Shown: positions 26,323-40,340, numbered from the stretch's first letter. The stretch: 64,000 bases of DNA from Gymnogyps californianus (GCF_018139145.2 NC_059487.1:7461792-7525791), one strand, 5' to 3'. The notes: a model not told the origin generated them from the letters alone. Translations and numbers: made by a program.

Positions 26323-29183
26323 AATTTGCCAAATAACCTTTTTCGCAATAGAAGCTCAATTACATTCAACATTTAAAACAAGCATTATCTCTTCCTTTCT
26401 TTTGCTGTCAGCCCCTGGATAGTCTTTGGTTTTACATTTAGACAAATGCAGACTGTTGATTGTGTGCTTCATAACAGAAAGGGAATCATGTAGTATTAAT
26501 GCATTGCAATATTTTCAAGATCTAGTTGGTCTTGTTTAAGATTTCTATTCTCAAGGTCCTTTTCTTTTGCATAACACAGAACAGGAAAACAATTGGTTGA
26601 AAAAGATATGCAGTGACATTTTAATCTTTAAAGGAAATGAAGCGCTATACCTGAATAATAAGTACTAATTCATTATTGCTGTTAATAGACGGCTCTGGCC
26701 ACAATTCATCACTGTTTCTTTTTGCCAAAGATACATTTTTCCTATTGAAACCTGTCAAGTCTTCCTGAAAGTTATCCTTCTATCTACTCCTTAGCCATGA
26801 AGCTGGCTCTCTTAGTCATATGCCCAACCCTTTGCAGTCACTATTTTACTTGTTATTTACTGGTTCTTCATAGGCCTTTCAACATTTTACACTGAAAAAA
26901 TACAAACTATTACTGTGGATGCTTTAATTCTAAATTATGAATGTTTGGAATAATAAGATTTTATGAGAGGATATTTAAAATATGAGTATAGCATTTGAAA
27001 ATGCTTACTGCTGGGTTTGTTTTGGTCCAGGCTTTAGTGTCAAGAAATACAGGATTAGACTGTTTTCCCTTGAAAAACTGAGCAACCTGTTGTTAAAGAT
27101 GGGCTAAAGAGCTGCTACTGTTTTCAAAGTGGAAGTCTTGTATAGGGGAGGGTGTTAATTTTCATTCTACGACATGTAAAAGCTTCAGGCAGTTTAAGAG
27201 ACCTGTCCTAGAATTGGTAATGCATTTTTAAAATGTGCTTTACAGACAGACATGGATATTAGGAGTACTTATTAGGAAAATGTGAACAGCTTAGACCTCT
27301 AAACTTGTAGAAAAGATGGAGGTTAAAAAAGTGTGTAGTGATAGTTTATCTCTGTCTGTCTCCACCCTTTTTTGGGTATGACTAACTTCAGGTGCTGGAA
27401 AGGACAGCCTGTACAAATTATTTCTGATTTCTGAGCAATCTAGCAGCTGATGGCAACATTACCATGTCATTCAGGTGGACATCCTCAGACAGCACCTGTA
27501 GCAGAAATGAGTCTCGTATAATAAAAGTATGGCCTCTAAAAATTTATGGTATTTAATTTTGTTTATGCGGCTACCCCATTGTCACCTGCTTTAGGGTGTA
27601 TTTTAATGACAAGCTTCTTGTACCATTATAGTGTGTTATGCCCCATCTCTTGTAATTATTTAGCCATGGGTAACACTTTACTGAATTATTAATGTTACTT
27701 ATTGCTTCACACAACAGTTAGTCTCCAAATCCAACCACATGAGTAGTAGTTGCTGCTTGGTCGATTTTGATGACAAAAATAACAATTTGAAACCATAACA
27801 TTTGTTTACTCAAAGCACATTAGGCTGGTAGTTATCAAGTAAGAACTGTATTCCCACCTTAAATTACCTTGAAAATAAAATCAATAGCTTATTTAAACAC
27901 ACCAAACAAGAAAAAAATTAATTGCCCCCAGGAAGACAAGTAACAAGTTTCATTTAGAAAGAAACAATACTGATAAACTAGCAGAAGGGATTGCAGGGCA
28001 AAATTGGGATATGCTGGTCACCAGAGGGAATAAGAAGAACAAAAAAATTAATGCCATTTCTTTATTTCTATCCCAGTACAAATAGTTCAACAAGCATTCT
28101 TCAAATTTAAGGTACATTATGACAGAAATAATAAGAATAAACACACTCATGACTCAGCTGTACATTCAAAGTGGATTTTAAGTGTTTCCATTTGAGAAGC
28201 TATTTTAGGAAATAAAATCTCCAGCTGGTAGAATGACAGCTCATCTATATTTATGCTTAAATGGTAAAAGCAGTGTGATTTAATGCAGATCCCCTGTTAC
28301 TTGTGATCAGCCTGTTTCAGAATTCCAATATAGCCAGTCCCTAGTTACTGTCTTCCCTTGCCCCTTTTGCACCTGCCTTGTTTCTTGCTTAAGTAAGTGA
28401 ACATTTACTCTGAGATAAAAAGCAATGTCCAATCCTTAATACTTTTGGGGGAAGGTGTCACTAGCACTTTAAAGCAAAATGATGTTCAGCATATTTCAAC
28501 TCTTTTTGAAAAATCAGGGCAGATATTAATCTTACAATGAATAACTCATACGGATGGCAGAAGATCTGACTCCTTGGTGAAATCTTAGGGAGTCCGATAC
28601 AGTTTCTTTTGAAGTTAGTGACAAAGTTTGCATTTACAATGTTGCCATTGCCGGTTCCTCAGTGTCTGGTAGGGAAATCGCTGGAGGTGTGATAGTGCTG
28701 GAGGAGTTCAGCTTGGGCTCACTGCTTTAGCAGTTACATTGAAGCTTTGTTCTGTCACAACTACACTCTTAGCAGTTGTTTGCCCAGCTAGAGGAGAGCA
28801 AGCGTTTCAGTTAGTGGGGATTTGTGCCATTTCATCAACAACACTTGGCTTAGGAATTCATCAGGGTCCAGATTCTCAGAAGATATGCTTGGAGAGGTAT
28901 CTGCACTCCCTTTGGGTAAATGGCTGTAATTCTAATGTATGCCAAGAGAAGCAGAGGACTGGGATTCCCTGCCATATTGTTATGTCCAAGATGAATTCCA
29001 TATTTGCAGTTTATTTTGCTCAAGGATAAACATTCTGTATTCTGGAATAGCAGGTTATGGGCTGAGCACCTCAAGCCAGAGGCTGGGAATGCATGTTAGC
29101 ACCACTAAAGCTAATCATCCCTTGAGGGGACAAATGGTTTTTATCTTCCAAGTTTCTGCTGTCAGCATAGATTTAGAAATGCC

Positions 29184-29210
29184 TGTTTTGTTTTGGTTTG
29201 GTTTGGTTTT
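29184..29210. repeat. (GGTTT)n low-complexity tract
   Basis: GTTTTGTTTTGG is followed by three GGTTT-type units. This is simple sequence only. Confidence 0.75.
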
Positions 29211-31520
29211 ATTATGGCAACTTGTGTAAATAGCTGGATATAACTTGCACAAGTGATCTCCATGGACTATGGTAACAGAAAATATTTAAATTTGAAATGA
29301 AGTTTGAGAGACTCCTTGATACTTTCCATATTATGAGGAATCTTCTTCCTCTGCTATTTCTTTTTCCTTTATGCAAATCTTATACATTTAGGAACACAGG
29401 TCTCAGCAATGCTGATCTGTTAACTTCAAAAGCATTAATAGATGGATGCATTCTGCTGTTTGTTGGTGACATATGCAACTGTAGTGTTTACTGTGTTTGC
29501 CAGAGAAGCTTGCCAGTGCAATCCCAAATCCTTGACCAGGTTACAGATGTGCTCTTTGCTCATGATTAGGTGTGATCACAAAAGCTTTCCAAGTGCAATT
29601 GTCAATGTCTTTAAAAAAATAAAGTTTCCTCAAGGAAACCTTTACCTATCATGGAAATGTCCTGAGTTTAAAAAAAAAAAAAAGTTCAAAGTGTAGCAGC
29701 TAGTCTAATCTGCTGCTCCTTTCATTCTAATTTTAGTCTCCATTTTTAAAGAGCTAATTCAAAACTTATCCAAGGTATTGGGAAAAAAACTCATAACATA
29801 AAACCAAGAGTCTCATTTGCTCAATCAACCCTGAGTGGTGTACAACCCTAAAAATCTGGTATCAGGTGAAGGATAAGATGTATTTTTTGTCCTTAAAATA
29901 ATTGTAAGGAGCACTGTGCTGGGAAAATGTACTGATTTGAAAATTCCTTGTGCTGTTTTGTTTGAGTGTTTCTTATCCTAGTAGATATTGCTTTTCTGAG
30001 CGCTTAATTTCCATAGCTTTCACATAGTGTCAGGTGTACCGGTTCTGGAGAAGACGTCCAAAATTACCTGACAACTGAAGTGAAAAAGCACATGATGGGA
30101 ATGCCATTTCTCACATTTTCCGGAGTGCAAGGGTTGTAAGCTGATTCATTTTTTTATCAGATGGCTCAGAAAGCATTGACCATGGTATCTGTTTAGGAAG
30201 TGACTTGAAGTTTTCAAGTAATTTTATTTTTAGCTTTTCAGATCATACCAGTCCATTCTGTGTGGCAGTGAGTACTCCTGACAGATGCCGAGTGGGTTCA
30301 TTTCACAGTGATTTGGGGATTTGGACCTTTGGTTCTATTTCAAAATTCATCTTGTCTCATATCATTAGCTACAGGGGCTTACACAAGATCAGATCCCATA
30401 TATTGTCCTTTCACTATTAATGTGTTTGTTTCACTTTAAGTATAGGTCCAGAATATCTAGCCTTACTGTTCCTATACATATGCCCATGTGTTAAGGGATC
30501 AAGTGGTTCTTTTAGTTCAACAGCCAGAGTTCTGCTGCTGGTTTGTGTCACTGGCAAAAAAAATCTTAAGACTGCTGAATATGTGAACAATTGCGAAGAG
30601 AACAATTGACAACAAAGGACAATTTGACAGTAAAACTTTCAAACACATTTTAAGAGTTTTAGCAAATCACGGTGAAAGGAACGTCATATGGGGAAATAAG
30701 TACAATACCATGACTGCTGTATTGTTTACAGGGGTAATGTGCAGAATAAGCTTTTTCTTTAGAAAAAAATTAGTTCGAAGATTTTTTTCCCAAAGCCATT
30801 TTAAAGACATATTTTATAGTGGGTTTTCCCCTCTTCATATGCTTGGTGTTGTTTTCTTTAGCCTCTTTAAAGTCTGACAGCCATTTTCCCTTTTTTGATT
30901 TTGTTTTTTGTAGATGGATAAATATTGTCTCTTTTTTCACTCATTTTGGGAAAGAATTGAAATTAATTCTATTATCTCATTTAACAGCAAACGTGGTACA
31001 TAAAACAATAGAAGTGAAACATGGATGACTTTAATCTTTAAAAAAATACTGTCAGTTGGAGTGTTATCATTTGCTTTTTGACCCATGGGGTTTTATTTCC
31101 TGAGTGTTTGATTAAGTACTATTGTGGTTCAACAGAAAGTTTGCTGCTTCACAAATATATGTGTGCCTTCCAACGTAATTCAACAAGATTATACAGATAT
31201 CTGCAGTAAATAAGATATGTGAGTTGAAGGTGTTTGTATTCTGTGTTGGACTCAACAGCACCCATTTCCATAGATGGGGGGGTAGATGGTATGATTTCCC
31301 TTCACCAGAAAGTTACATTACAAATTGTTCTTCAATTTTGTCTTGCATATTAGCTTTTTCCCCTGCCTGTTGTCAGCAAAATGTGATTGAAATACACTAA
31401 AAACATTGAGCCTTTTTTCTGACGGATAAAGAAATAAACTTTGTTTAGTAGTTGTAGTAGGTAAGAAAGCTACCAGAGCTGGCTGTCAAAGAGGGCAGAT
31501 GCTTATGTCAACTGAAAGAA

Positions 31521-31728
31521 GGTCCCCTCCCAACTTCTTGTGCCCCTCCAGCCTTCTTGCTGGCTGGGCATGGGAAGCTGAAAAGTCCTTGACTTAGTAT
31601 AAACACTACTTAGCAACAACTGAAAACATCAGTGTGTTATCGACATTATTTTCCTACTAAATCCAAAACATAACACTATGCCAGCTACTAGGAAGAAAGT
31701 TAACTCTATCCCAGCCGAAGCGAGGGCA
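31521..31728 (-). mobile_element. Truncated LTR fragment of the same ERV family
   Basis: In the LTR sense this is roughly the first 205 bp (5' part of U3) of the family at 11827 and 19572. The plus strand runs from a block equivalent to the CTCCCAGCTCCTTGCAC region through GGGAAGCTGAAAAGTCCTTG, TACTTAGCAACAACT and CATCAGTGTGTTATC to the terminal GCCGAAGCGAGGGCA. The rest of the LTR, including the TATA box and poly(A) signal, is missing. It differs from the two full copies at more sites, including the terminal TGTCC, which is no longer intact. It therefore looks older, or at least less constrained. No target-site duplication is visible. Confidence 0.85.
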
Positions 31729-33884
31729 CCTCCTAACTGATTTATATCACTTCTGTTTATTATTGACAGTATAATTGAAAGACATATGAGAAATTTTAGG
31801 ATAAAAATTATGTGGCAGAAGCTAAGCACATTGGAAAAAGTTTCATTTCAGACTTTCAGAGATTGCTTGTCATTTTATCAATTTCTGTTTTGCATCCTTT
31901 CTTTATTTCCCTCTGATAAATATGTCTGATATAATTTCTACTCCTTTAAGTCCAAAGCAGAGTTACCACTGGCTTCGGTGGATGGAGTGATTTTACACTG
32001 GTCGTTGGTCCAAAGTTGTTATTACCTCACTTGCTATTTTTCTGATCCGTAGAAGAAAAGCAAATTAGAGTGTATAAAAAGAGTGTTCTGGAAATTGATC
32101 TGCAACTTCTCAATTCTAGGGATTTTTCCATCTGGGACCAACACTTGTATCCTGATATTGCACTTATTTTAAATGTAATGATACTGTGATGTTAAAAGTG
32201 ACACCATTTGGCAACAGCACATGGCAGCAGCACAGATTATATGTGACAGGTGTGCGCTCTGCTGTTGGGGACAAATACTTCTAGTATAAACATGTTCTGT
32301 ATGTTATCTGGTAAATATAAGGAGGAAAAAATTTTATTGACTCATTTATAATCTTCCTGCATTCAGATTTTAGGGTGTTTGCGAAGAAGAAAGAGCAGAA
32401 TACACTGTCTGTCATCTGGCTGTCATCTCCACCCTACACCCTTTTTCCATACCTGTTTCAGTTAAGCACTGAAACTCCAGTGAAATTTGAACTGATACAC
32501 ATGTTTTCTGGTCTTTGCTGAGTGGGCTCTAATGAGGTTCCTCAGCTACCTCTCCACAGTGTTCTTGCTTTGTGAAGCAAGTAGCTTTAAGCAATCAGCT
32601 AGAAGGTATCCAATACTAAAATCACTTTGAAATAAGAAAAGAAACCTACAGTGCTGCAAATCACCTGGGACTTGTAAGTGGGTAAAACGCACTTCTGCCT
32701 AGAGGGCTGGTGTCATTCAAGTCTTCTAGAGTGAGTTTCACCTGATATGGCTAAAATAATATAATTTTATGTAGTTCTACGTAACTGTGCTACAGAGACA
32801 GCTTAATGTTAATACATATAAATTTCTTGGAGCAGGGACTGTAGTTCTGATCCTGTTCTTGGACAGATCATGGCAAAGCTTTCAGAGAAGAAAGTTAATG
32901 CAGAATTTTGCTTAAAGCTCCAATATTAATTTGGAAGCCAAAAAGTTATTCTTAACTTTAAATTAAAAAATGCACAGATTTATTAAGCTTCAGAGCTCCT
33001 CTGCAACAGAATAGCTAATAACATTACAATGAAAATTATTATGAAGAAAGCATTCTGCATCTTATTTATCCCTCCAGAAGATATTTTTTAAAGTCAAAAC
33101 ATGTCTGTGAAAGTGTGGAAGTTCTTATTCCTCAGAACATTTGGCATGGAAATTCTGGACCAATGTACAAATAAAAATTATTCTGGAGGTACTAAAATTA
33201 CTTTATAAATTAAAGTTGTCACTACTTGCTCAGTTTTAGGTGCATTTTTTTCATGAAGTTTTTCCTGTGGGATCTTTAGAAACTGGTTGGAGCTCTTATT
33301 AAGGTGTTAAACAATATTTTCACCTAGTCAAGTACGGCACTTTCATAATCTTGTTTTTAACTCACTTCTTACAATAGTTTAATGTTTTTCCTCCATGACT
33401 TTATATTTTGATGACAGTTATTTGAGAAAGTAAATGCATTCCAAGAAGAACTTTCTTCTTTTCTGGAGATGCTTGAAACGTTTTTTGATTTGCTTTCATC
33501 TTTGTGTCCCAGCTATAAATTGATATTGGTTTTGATATGAACCGTAAATGTTGAAGTGCTCACTGTTAAGCTTGTGCTGAGAAAACTTTCTCTCACTTAT
33601 CTGCAGGCTGAAGGGAAATACATCATTTAGGTCTTGACCTTCTGTGGATTCCTGCTCTTTAAAGACTTCAGTGATGCACACAGCACTTTTGGTACAGATA
33701 GGCAAATTGAAGAGGTTACATAAAGGATATTACCCTTGTCAGGGACATGATAGCTTAAAGTTAACTTTTTACCCTTTGAGGAATAATTTACTGCTGGGAA
33801 GGGAATGAGGACTAATGACTCGTACAGCCCTTAGGTCATCAAGAAGTCACTTAGGAGTCTTCCATTGACTTACTTTGATTTTAT

Positions 33885-34035
33885 ATTAACTGCTTCTCTG
33901 TGCCTTGGTTAATCCAACAGTAAAATAGATGTTCTTGAAATTTTTCAGGTGTCAAGCTACAAATAATGACTGTAATTATGATCCTTATTGACTCTTCTGA
34001 GGATTTTGAGAGGGACACTTATGTTGTGAAACATT
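33885..34035 (+). mobile_element. MIR-like SINE relic
   Basis: TTCTCTGTGCCTTGGTTAATCC...CAGTAAAATAGATG follows the MIR segment 'ctgtgcctcagtttcctcatctgtaaaatgggg'. A later GTAATTATGATCC...TTCTGAGGATTTTGAGAGGG block follows the MIR 3' half. Divergence is high, and the 5' head cannot be traced. Confidence 0.45.
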
Positions 34036-34587
34036 TTTCCATAAGATTTAATTTAAAGAAAAAAAGTTAAGAGTCATATGTTTAGTTGTAGTTAGCAGGA
34101 AGAATTTTCAACAGAAAAGCTTGCATGCCAAGCTCTTCTGTATGCCAATCAGATAGTTGCACATGAAGTTTCATTTTTGCTTTCTACTTTGAATAGCCAT
34201 TTTGCAGAATGAAATTCTGGAGCTTCTAGAGTCCTAGAGTTTTAACTTATTCTTCAGTAAAATGGAATTTGGAGTTTAGATCATTCTGATAGAAAGGTAT
34301 AAATAAAACTAGATTTATTTCCTCTAGGACCAGGTTTATTAGATAAATTTATAAACCAGAAAGAGAATTCCAACAAATTTGGCTTGGATTGTTGGTTTGT
34401 TGTGAAACTGAAAGCCATCTGCATCAGACACACAGAGCCTGGTTAATAGTATTCTCTGATTTTTTTACTCTGTGCTTTATTTGACTCAGAGGGTTAGGGT
34501 TTTTCTATGATAAAAAACTATGATAAAATCTTTCACAGACACTAATTAATTAGGATGGATATCTCCCTTTTTCCTTCTGTCTTCACT

Positions 34588-34622
34588 GGGGTTTTTTGGG
34601 TTTGGTTTTGGTTTGGGTTTTC
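34588..34622. repeat. G/T-rich low-complexity tract
   Basis: These are irregular GGGTTTTTT/GGTTTTGGTTTGGG repeats. They resemble degenerate telomere-like sequence but are not TTAGGG arrays. Confidence 0.7.
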
Positions 34623-37606
34623 TTTTGCTCAGTAACACTACATACACAACAGTTTGTAGATGTGTGGGAAATGTGTACTGGCACTGACTGGAATAGTTAG
34701 CATACATATTGGTAAAAAGAATTTTGCAATCACTGTTGGTAATATTTGAATTTCATAATATTTGCCTTGAGTTTAAAGATCGCTCATTACTGTGAAGTGT
34801 TACGTTCATTTGTTATTTGGAATTTTATCACGGGTAGTTTTTGTAAACTAAAATCCAGCTTTGATTTTTCTATTCAGTGTTGGAAATCAATGTTTGTTTA
34901 GGAATCCCTCCAATAAAGTCTATTAGTAACTTTTTCTGCATTTTTTTGTCACTCAGCTGTGTCTGTGTTTTGATGCAGCTGTCTTGACTTTGCTTGTAAT
35001 ATCATAGAGATTTTGGAATATTCTAAAAATAAAGCCAGACTCTTTCTTGATTGTTGCTTAGTTAATCTAATAGTTCCAAGAGTTGTTCCTGCATATCTCC
35101 TGCCAACCCCTTAGATGGAAGAATTCCCAGGTGACTTACTATGTTTTGAAGTCTGTTATGGTAACTGATTATGATTAAAACTGATATGGTCAAAAACAGA
35201 ATATTCGACAAATTGAAGAGTTAATGTTATCAGAACTTTTTAAGTTTGTCATATCCTACTGGTAATAATCCACAGGCTGTCCTTAAATTATTTCTTGCTC
35301 AGCAGTGGTTCAGTTTGTAAGAAAATGGAGTCAAGGCACAAAGCTTGCAGTAAAGCCTGGTTCTAGATTTCAAAGATACAAGAGGCCCGATCCATTTGGA
35401 TATGGACATATTCTCCTGATAGTGGCAAGAGGTTGTCTACCCATCTGTGCATGCAGATCTATGTTGCTTTTCTCAAAAGCTGTGTCTTTCAAATCCATAA
35501 GTTTCATGTGTTCTACTTAAATGGCGGCTGCACGCTCACTGAACATAGTGCCCTTTGTTCCCCGGACTGGCAAGGGCCAGGAGATATCACTTCCTCTGCC
35601 TGTTTACTTGTTACTGAAGGATCTGAAATGCCTCCATGAAGGCAAGAAAAGAAGCTTATGAAGTTGTTCTAGGTACAACAAAAGCTGCAGGGACAGCTGG
35701 TTTTCTTTTCCAAGCTTTCCAAGCTTCTCTTCCTTTTTGGTTAATATTATCCTGTTTTCATCAGTTTTTTATAGTTTTCAGCTTGCCCATGGTGATTCCT
35801 GGTTCCCCAGTGGGTGGTCCAAGTTACTTACACATCAGTGATTCCACCTCCCTTCTACTCTCAGTGGATGGTTCTCCCATCCCTCTCTCGTGTTTGCTTT
35901 CAGAGACAACTGCCTGCCTGTCCAACCATCTTTCCCCTTGAAATCAGGCCTGCAGTGCCCCCTAAGCATTTATGCAAACAGGTGAGAAGGGGAACAGAGG
36001 TAAATGTTAATTCACTTCCCTTCTCTCTCCTAGACTAAAGGTCTGTAAATTGTGCTTGCAATATTTGTAACACATTTGCTTCTTATTAAAAGACCAAGGG
36101 TACACATCATAGCACAAGATGTTGGTGGCTGTGACAGGGATAATGACGTACATTGGTATTTAGAAAAAACAAGCAGAAATAAATCTATGTTCATTTCATT
36201 CATAACATCAACACCATTCTCCAGTTCTGGATGGAAGCAAAGCTAAATTGAAAGCCCTGCATTATATAACGCATGGCGAACTTGACAAGGTTTCAGACAG
36301 CTGTTGTACCCAACTAAATGACTGTTTTATTGCAGTATTGTAGTCACACATTGTCCTTCTCAGAAAAATAGACTCAACTATTCTGCTATTGAGGTATTTC
36401 CGCCTGTTAAACCTCCTGTTCCAGGCATGGATTACCAGGGCTACATATTTAATTTGTCTGAAATCTAGGCCTTATTATTTAGTAACTTTTTTTTCAAAAC
36501 ATCCAAGAGATTTTGGTGTTCATTACCTATTAACATTGTGGAGAGAAGAGCACTCAGTTTGTAAATTACTGTAGTACTTTATGTTTAGATCTCTTTTTTA
36601 CTTATGGCAGATTCATTCCCTTAGGGTCCAACACTATTTTCTTGTTTAATCCAAATGTCCCTTCAGTTACTGTATCTTTTGTAAGGCTCACTAAATGACA
36701 GAGCTTTCATTTATATAAAGGGTAAGATGCCTTTATAAATACCCAAGTTAATTCTTAAGCAATTACTTTTACTGGCAGCAAGATTAATGTATTGTGAATG
36801 ATGTGAATGTGTAACAAGATCTCTGGGGTTACTCACCCAATCCAGATGCTGCTGGCTCTAGACAGATTATTGCATATAATTATTTTTCTAATTTATTTGT
36901 GTGGGAGTTGGAAGAGTTAGGGTGATGGTTTGTAGGAGCTCCAGGGGGACAAGAGTGTGCAACCAGTGGTGAAGACCAGGCTGTGCCCCTTGAGGTATGT
37001 AATAGATACTGACAGAGAACTTCATTCCTTTGCTGATTTATGTTAACGGAAGGAGCAAGTTTCTGATACCAGTGCCCCCACCCCAACTCCAGTTCTCAGC
37101 CAGAGCTTCCCATCTTTAAAACACTTGGCAAACATCAGCCTCCTGCTGATGCTAACCTTGGTCATTCCTTAATGTTAATACTCTACATAACCATGAAACT
37201 AGTTCTTTTATTATAGCTGCTGTACCACTCAGTCTTCCTGTACTTTTTGACTGTCTTGTTACTACCCTCCTATCAGTTACAGTCATTTCATTGTGTGTTA
37301 CATTAAGAGTTACTGCATATAAACTGATGTTCTACTGTTGCCTGAACGTCAAAATAGTTGATGTTGTCATTTTAGTGCAATTACTCCACCCAACACTCTT
37401 TTGCTATTAATCGTATGTTAAGCTGCTTTTTGTAAATTCATTGTATCCATCATATTCATCAGAAAGCCTGTTTCTTTTGCTTCCACAACCTTTTTCCTCC
37501 CCTTATGCAGTATAAAATGGATGAATATTTTTTTAATATGAAATGGCTTAAAACTATGCTGCTTCTATTCTTTGTCCAGCTTGATACTTTTCCATCATAG
37601 CATACC

Positions 37607-37624
37607 TTTTTTTTTTTTTTTTTT
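37607..37624. repeat. Poly(T) run of 18
   Basis: This is a homopolymer. I found no retrocopy upstream or downstream for which it could be the tail. Confidence 0.85.
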
Positions 37625-38389
37625 CATTCTGGAGTCACTATTGACAGGAGAGACATTTCATTCTTTATCTGCTGTATTACACAGTACTCAGCTGTCTTCA
37701 ATATGTGCATTTCATACAGAATATAAATTTGCAAATGAAGGTATTGTTAGAACAGTCAGTAAAAGTTGAAGAAGTGGATTATTTTCATTCCTATCTGCAG
37801 ATTTTGCAGGCTCAGGTTAGATTGTCTTAAAAACAGAATGTAATAATTCAATCTTGCTTTGAGAGGTTCTGTTTTTCTGAAATTAATAGCACCAAGTAAT
37901 AATAAACACCCAAATGTAGCTCTTCTTTGTTTAAAAAATAAGAATCAATTCAGCTTTTGTAAAGATAAAAGAAAGAGCTTTCATTGAAATAGTATGCCAC
38001 ATAACATACTTTGAAAAATTAACTGAAATTCCCAGAGTTCATATTTTGTCCCTTTTTTTTTGACAAAACAAATTCTGATTGTCATCTGATTCATGTTTAG
38101 GGAAGGGTAAATTCTGGTATTTATACAGAACTGTTTTAAAGTAGTTAGTTGGGTAAATCAGTTGTCTTGGGTTTTAACTTTATTTGATTTTTTTTTTTCC
38201 TTAACTTTAGGATACTCTGATGTGTTGTTTCTACTTCTCTGGGTATTTTGTGCCTCTTGTCTTTCCTGCTTAACCATTAAGTGCCAATTTTGTACATGGT
38301 AATGTGTTTAGTGTTAAAAATACTTAGCACCAGTGTACCACCTCCCAGGAATTTGAGAGAGATTTACAACCGTTACTCAATGGAGGTTG

Positions 38390-38520
38390 TAAAAACTGCT
38401 ATGATTCTCAGTTTAAATTGAAACTAGGGCACAGAAGGGTGAAATGAACTGGCTGAAGTCACTCAACAAATCTCTTGCAGCACTGAGAACAAGATTTTGG
38501 ATTCCCAGGCTTGCACGCAA
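38390..38520 (-). mobile_element. MIR-like SINE relic
   Basis: GAAACTAGGGCACAGAAGGG...GAACTGGCTGAAGTCACTCAACAAATC follows the reverse complement of MIR ('gaaactgaggcacagagaggttaagtaacttgcccaaggtcacacagctagt') almost base for base in order. It is then followed by AAGATTTTGGATTCCCAGG, matching 'gccgggattcgaacccagg'. This is the clearest of the MIR relics in the window. Confidence 0.65.
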
Positions 38521-40189
38521 ACTTAATTTGGGAGCCCGTTCCAGTAGTCATTGAACTCAGTGAAGGGACTCCTGTAGCTTCACAGGGCTTTAGATCAGAG
38601 CCTGTGAAGGGGTAATTCATCAGTGGTATAGCACTGCAAATGGCTGCTGTGCTGTAAAGCTTAGTGCTTTACACTTCTGTTAAGTTGTGAAAAAAAGTCT
38701 TTCCTGCTGGTCTCGCTTTGTAAACCTTTCATGTTTCTGTCAATCTAATTCCATTAGCAGCTTTATAATTGTTCTGTTGCTGGTATGCAGTGCATTGAGA
38801 TGATATACAATGTGGCTATATGTCTTGGTCTCTGAGTTTTATAGCTGATTTGGCTGTAAAGAATTATGGGAAAGATTTGGATGCAGTTGATGCTGCATTA
38901 TGTGTCATATCTAAGATGTAGCTAAAGTTTCTGATGAAATACTGCACTGTGGGCCCAGGCTATTTCTATTCATCTCATGCTATGGAATAGGAAAAGAAAA
39001 AAAAGAGAAGGCCAGAATATACTGAAGTTATGTGCATTTTAGAGGTCTGTCACACTGTGGTTTTTTTGTGTGCTGAAATCATACAGGTACCATCATCTTG
39101 TACAGAATCCATATAGTTTTCAGTCATCCATCTGCCACCTTACTGATGAGCAGAAACGTCAGTACCAGTTTGGCCCTTTGCATTTAATTCTAGTATTGTT
39201 TAGAGCCTTGGACATACACCGATGTTCTGCTCTACCTGCCTAGTTGCAGGAGATGAGGGAATCACCTGGAGCTGAGGGAATCCTCTTTGCCATGATGGCA
39301 AAGCAACAGACTTTCTGCAGGCAACTCATAGAAACATGCGCATTCACGTCTTTTAAAACTAAACAGCTGGTTCTTGCATACATTTCACCTGGGTGTGCAC
39401 ACTGCTGCTCTCATTTGGGCTTTATATCTGGCTCTCTGTGTAGGGAATTTGTGTGTTGGGATTTGTGTTCTTACTCTTGAATACATAGTTCCTCGAGGAC
39501 TTTGTCCCACAGACTGCTTGCACTGTGAATAACTGCCTCGGAACCCCATTTATGTGATGTTACTGAGCATTTCCTTGGTGCATGTGGGAAACATTTGCAG
39601 GTGTTTCCTGCTTTTTTGGGGGCCCCATAGCAAGCTCATCATGTTGCAATTTGCCTGTCCCGGTTCTTTTGTGAAAGAGAGGAAGATTACGTGAGAAGTG
39701 AACTGTTACAAATCTATTTTAAAATAAAGCTGAGTACATTTACACCATGCATTTGCAAAACAGAAATTAATTGACTGTTTTGTATTCTGCCAGGATGAAC
39801 AAAGCTTTTTTCTTTTCTTTTTGATAAAAAAAGAGGAAGAAAGAAAGCAAGAAAGCCTCTGTTCGTGATCTTGTTCATTGTTAGCCTCTGCAAAGTGTAA
39901 TCAAACTAGGTCATACGTGGAGCTGTGTCTCAGTCTTTTGTTTGTGTGTGTTGTTATTAAACACATCCTTCTATTTAAGATAAAATAAATCAACAACATA
40001 AAGATAAAAATCACCAGCTTGAAGCTTGTGTGAACCCTGATGTCCTGAGTGCAACAAGAGCCAAATGCTGTTTGCAGAAAACCAATGAAGCACAAAATAT
40101 GGCAGCATGTGTCACTCCCTGTGTGCATTATTATCTCTCACACATTATCTGAGGCACCCCATCTTGCACAGTGTGTGTCTGAATAACCC

Positions 40190-40340
40190 CCTGCTGTTGA
40201 GTGGATTCGTGCCTGCTGTTCATTTTTGAAAAGTCATTTCGTACAATTATCCTGCTAAATATTGATAGCTTTCACCACTCCAGCCACGGCTAATTAAAAG
40301 ACACACTGTGTAAAATTTTAATTAGGATTCATGTCAGGGT
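40190..40340. promoter_or_regulatory. Candidate conserved regulatory element (weak)
   Basis: Low-repeat sequence here contains two homeodomain-type cores, TAATTAAAAG at 40291-40300 and TTAATTAGG at about 40318-40326. They flank a palindromic TAAAATTTTA (40311-40320). There is no coding potential. Conservation cannot be tested here, so this is only a flag. Confidence 0.2.

Larger units (their letters stand above)
20184..31520. other. Non-coding AT-rich DNA
   Basis: I recognise no gene. Reading frames reach at most 96 codons and overlap in several frames (28739-29229), as chance frames do. Low-complexity content includes A runs near 22149-22162 and 29669-29683, a (TATG)n tract at 23474-23492, a C-rich tract at 26286-26322 and a G/T-rich (GGTTT)n tract at 29184-29210. 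One weak MIR-like core lies near 26.2 kb. Confidence 0.65.

Noticed and set aside
28739..29229. Overlapping frames of 96, 74 and 96 codons on both strands
   Set aside because: The products resemble no family, and the overlap in several frames is typical of a locally stop-poor stretch.
34588..34622. G/T-rich tract as an interstitial telomere
   Set aside because: Units are irregular GGGTTT/GGTTTT, not TTAGGG arrays.
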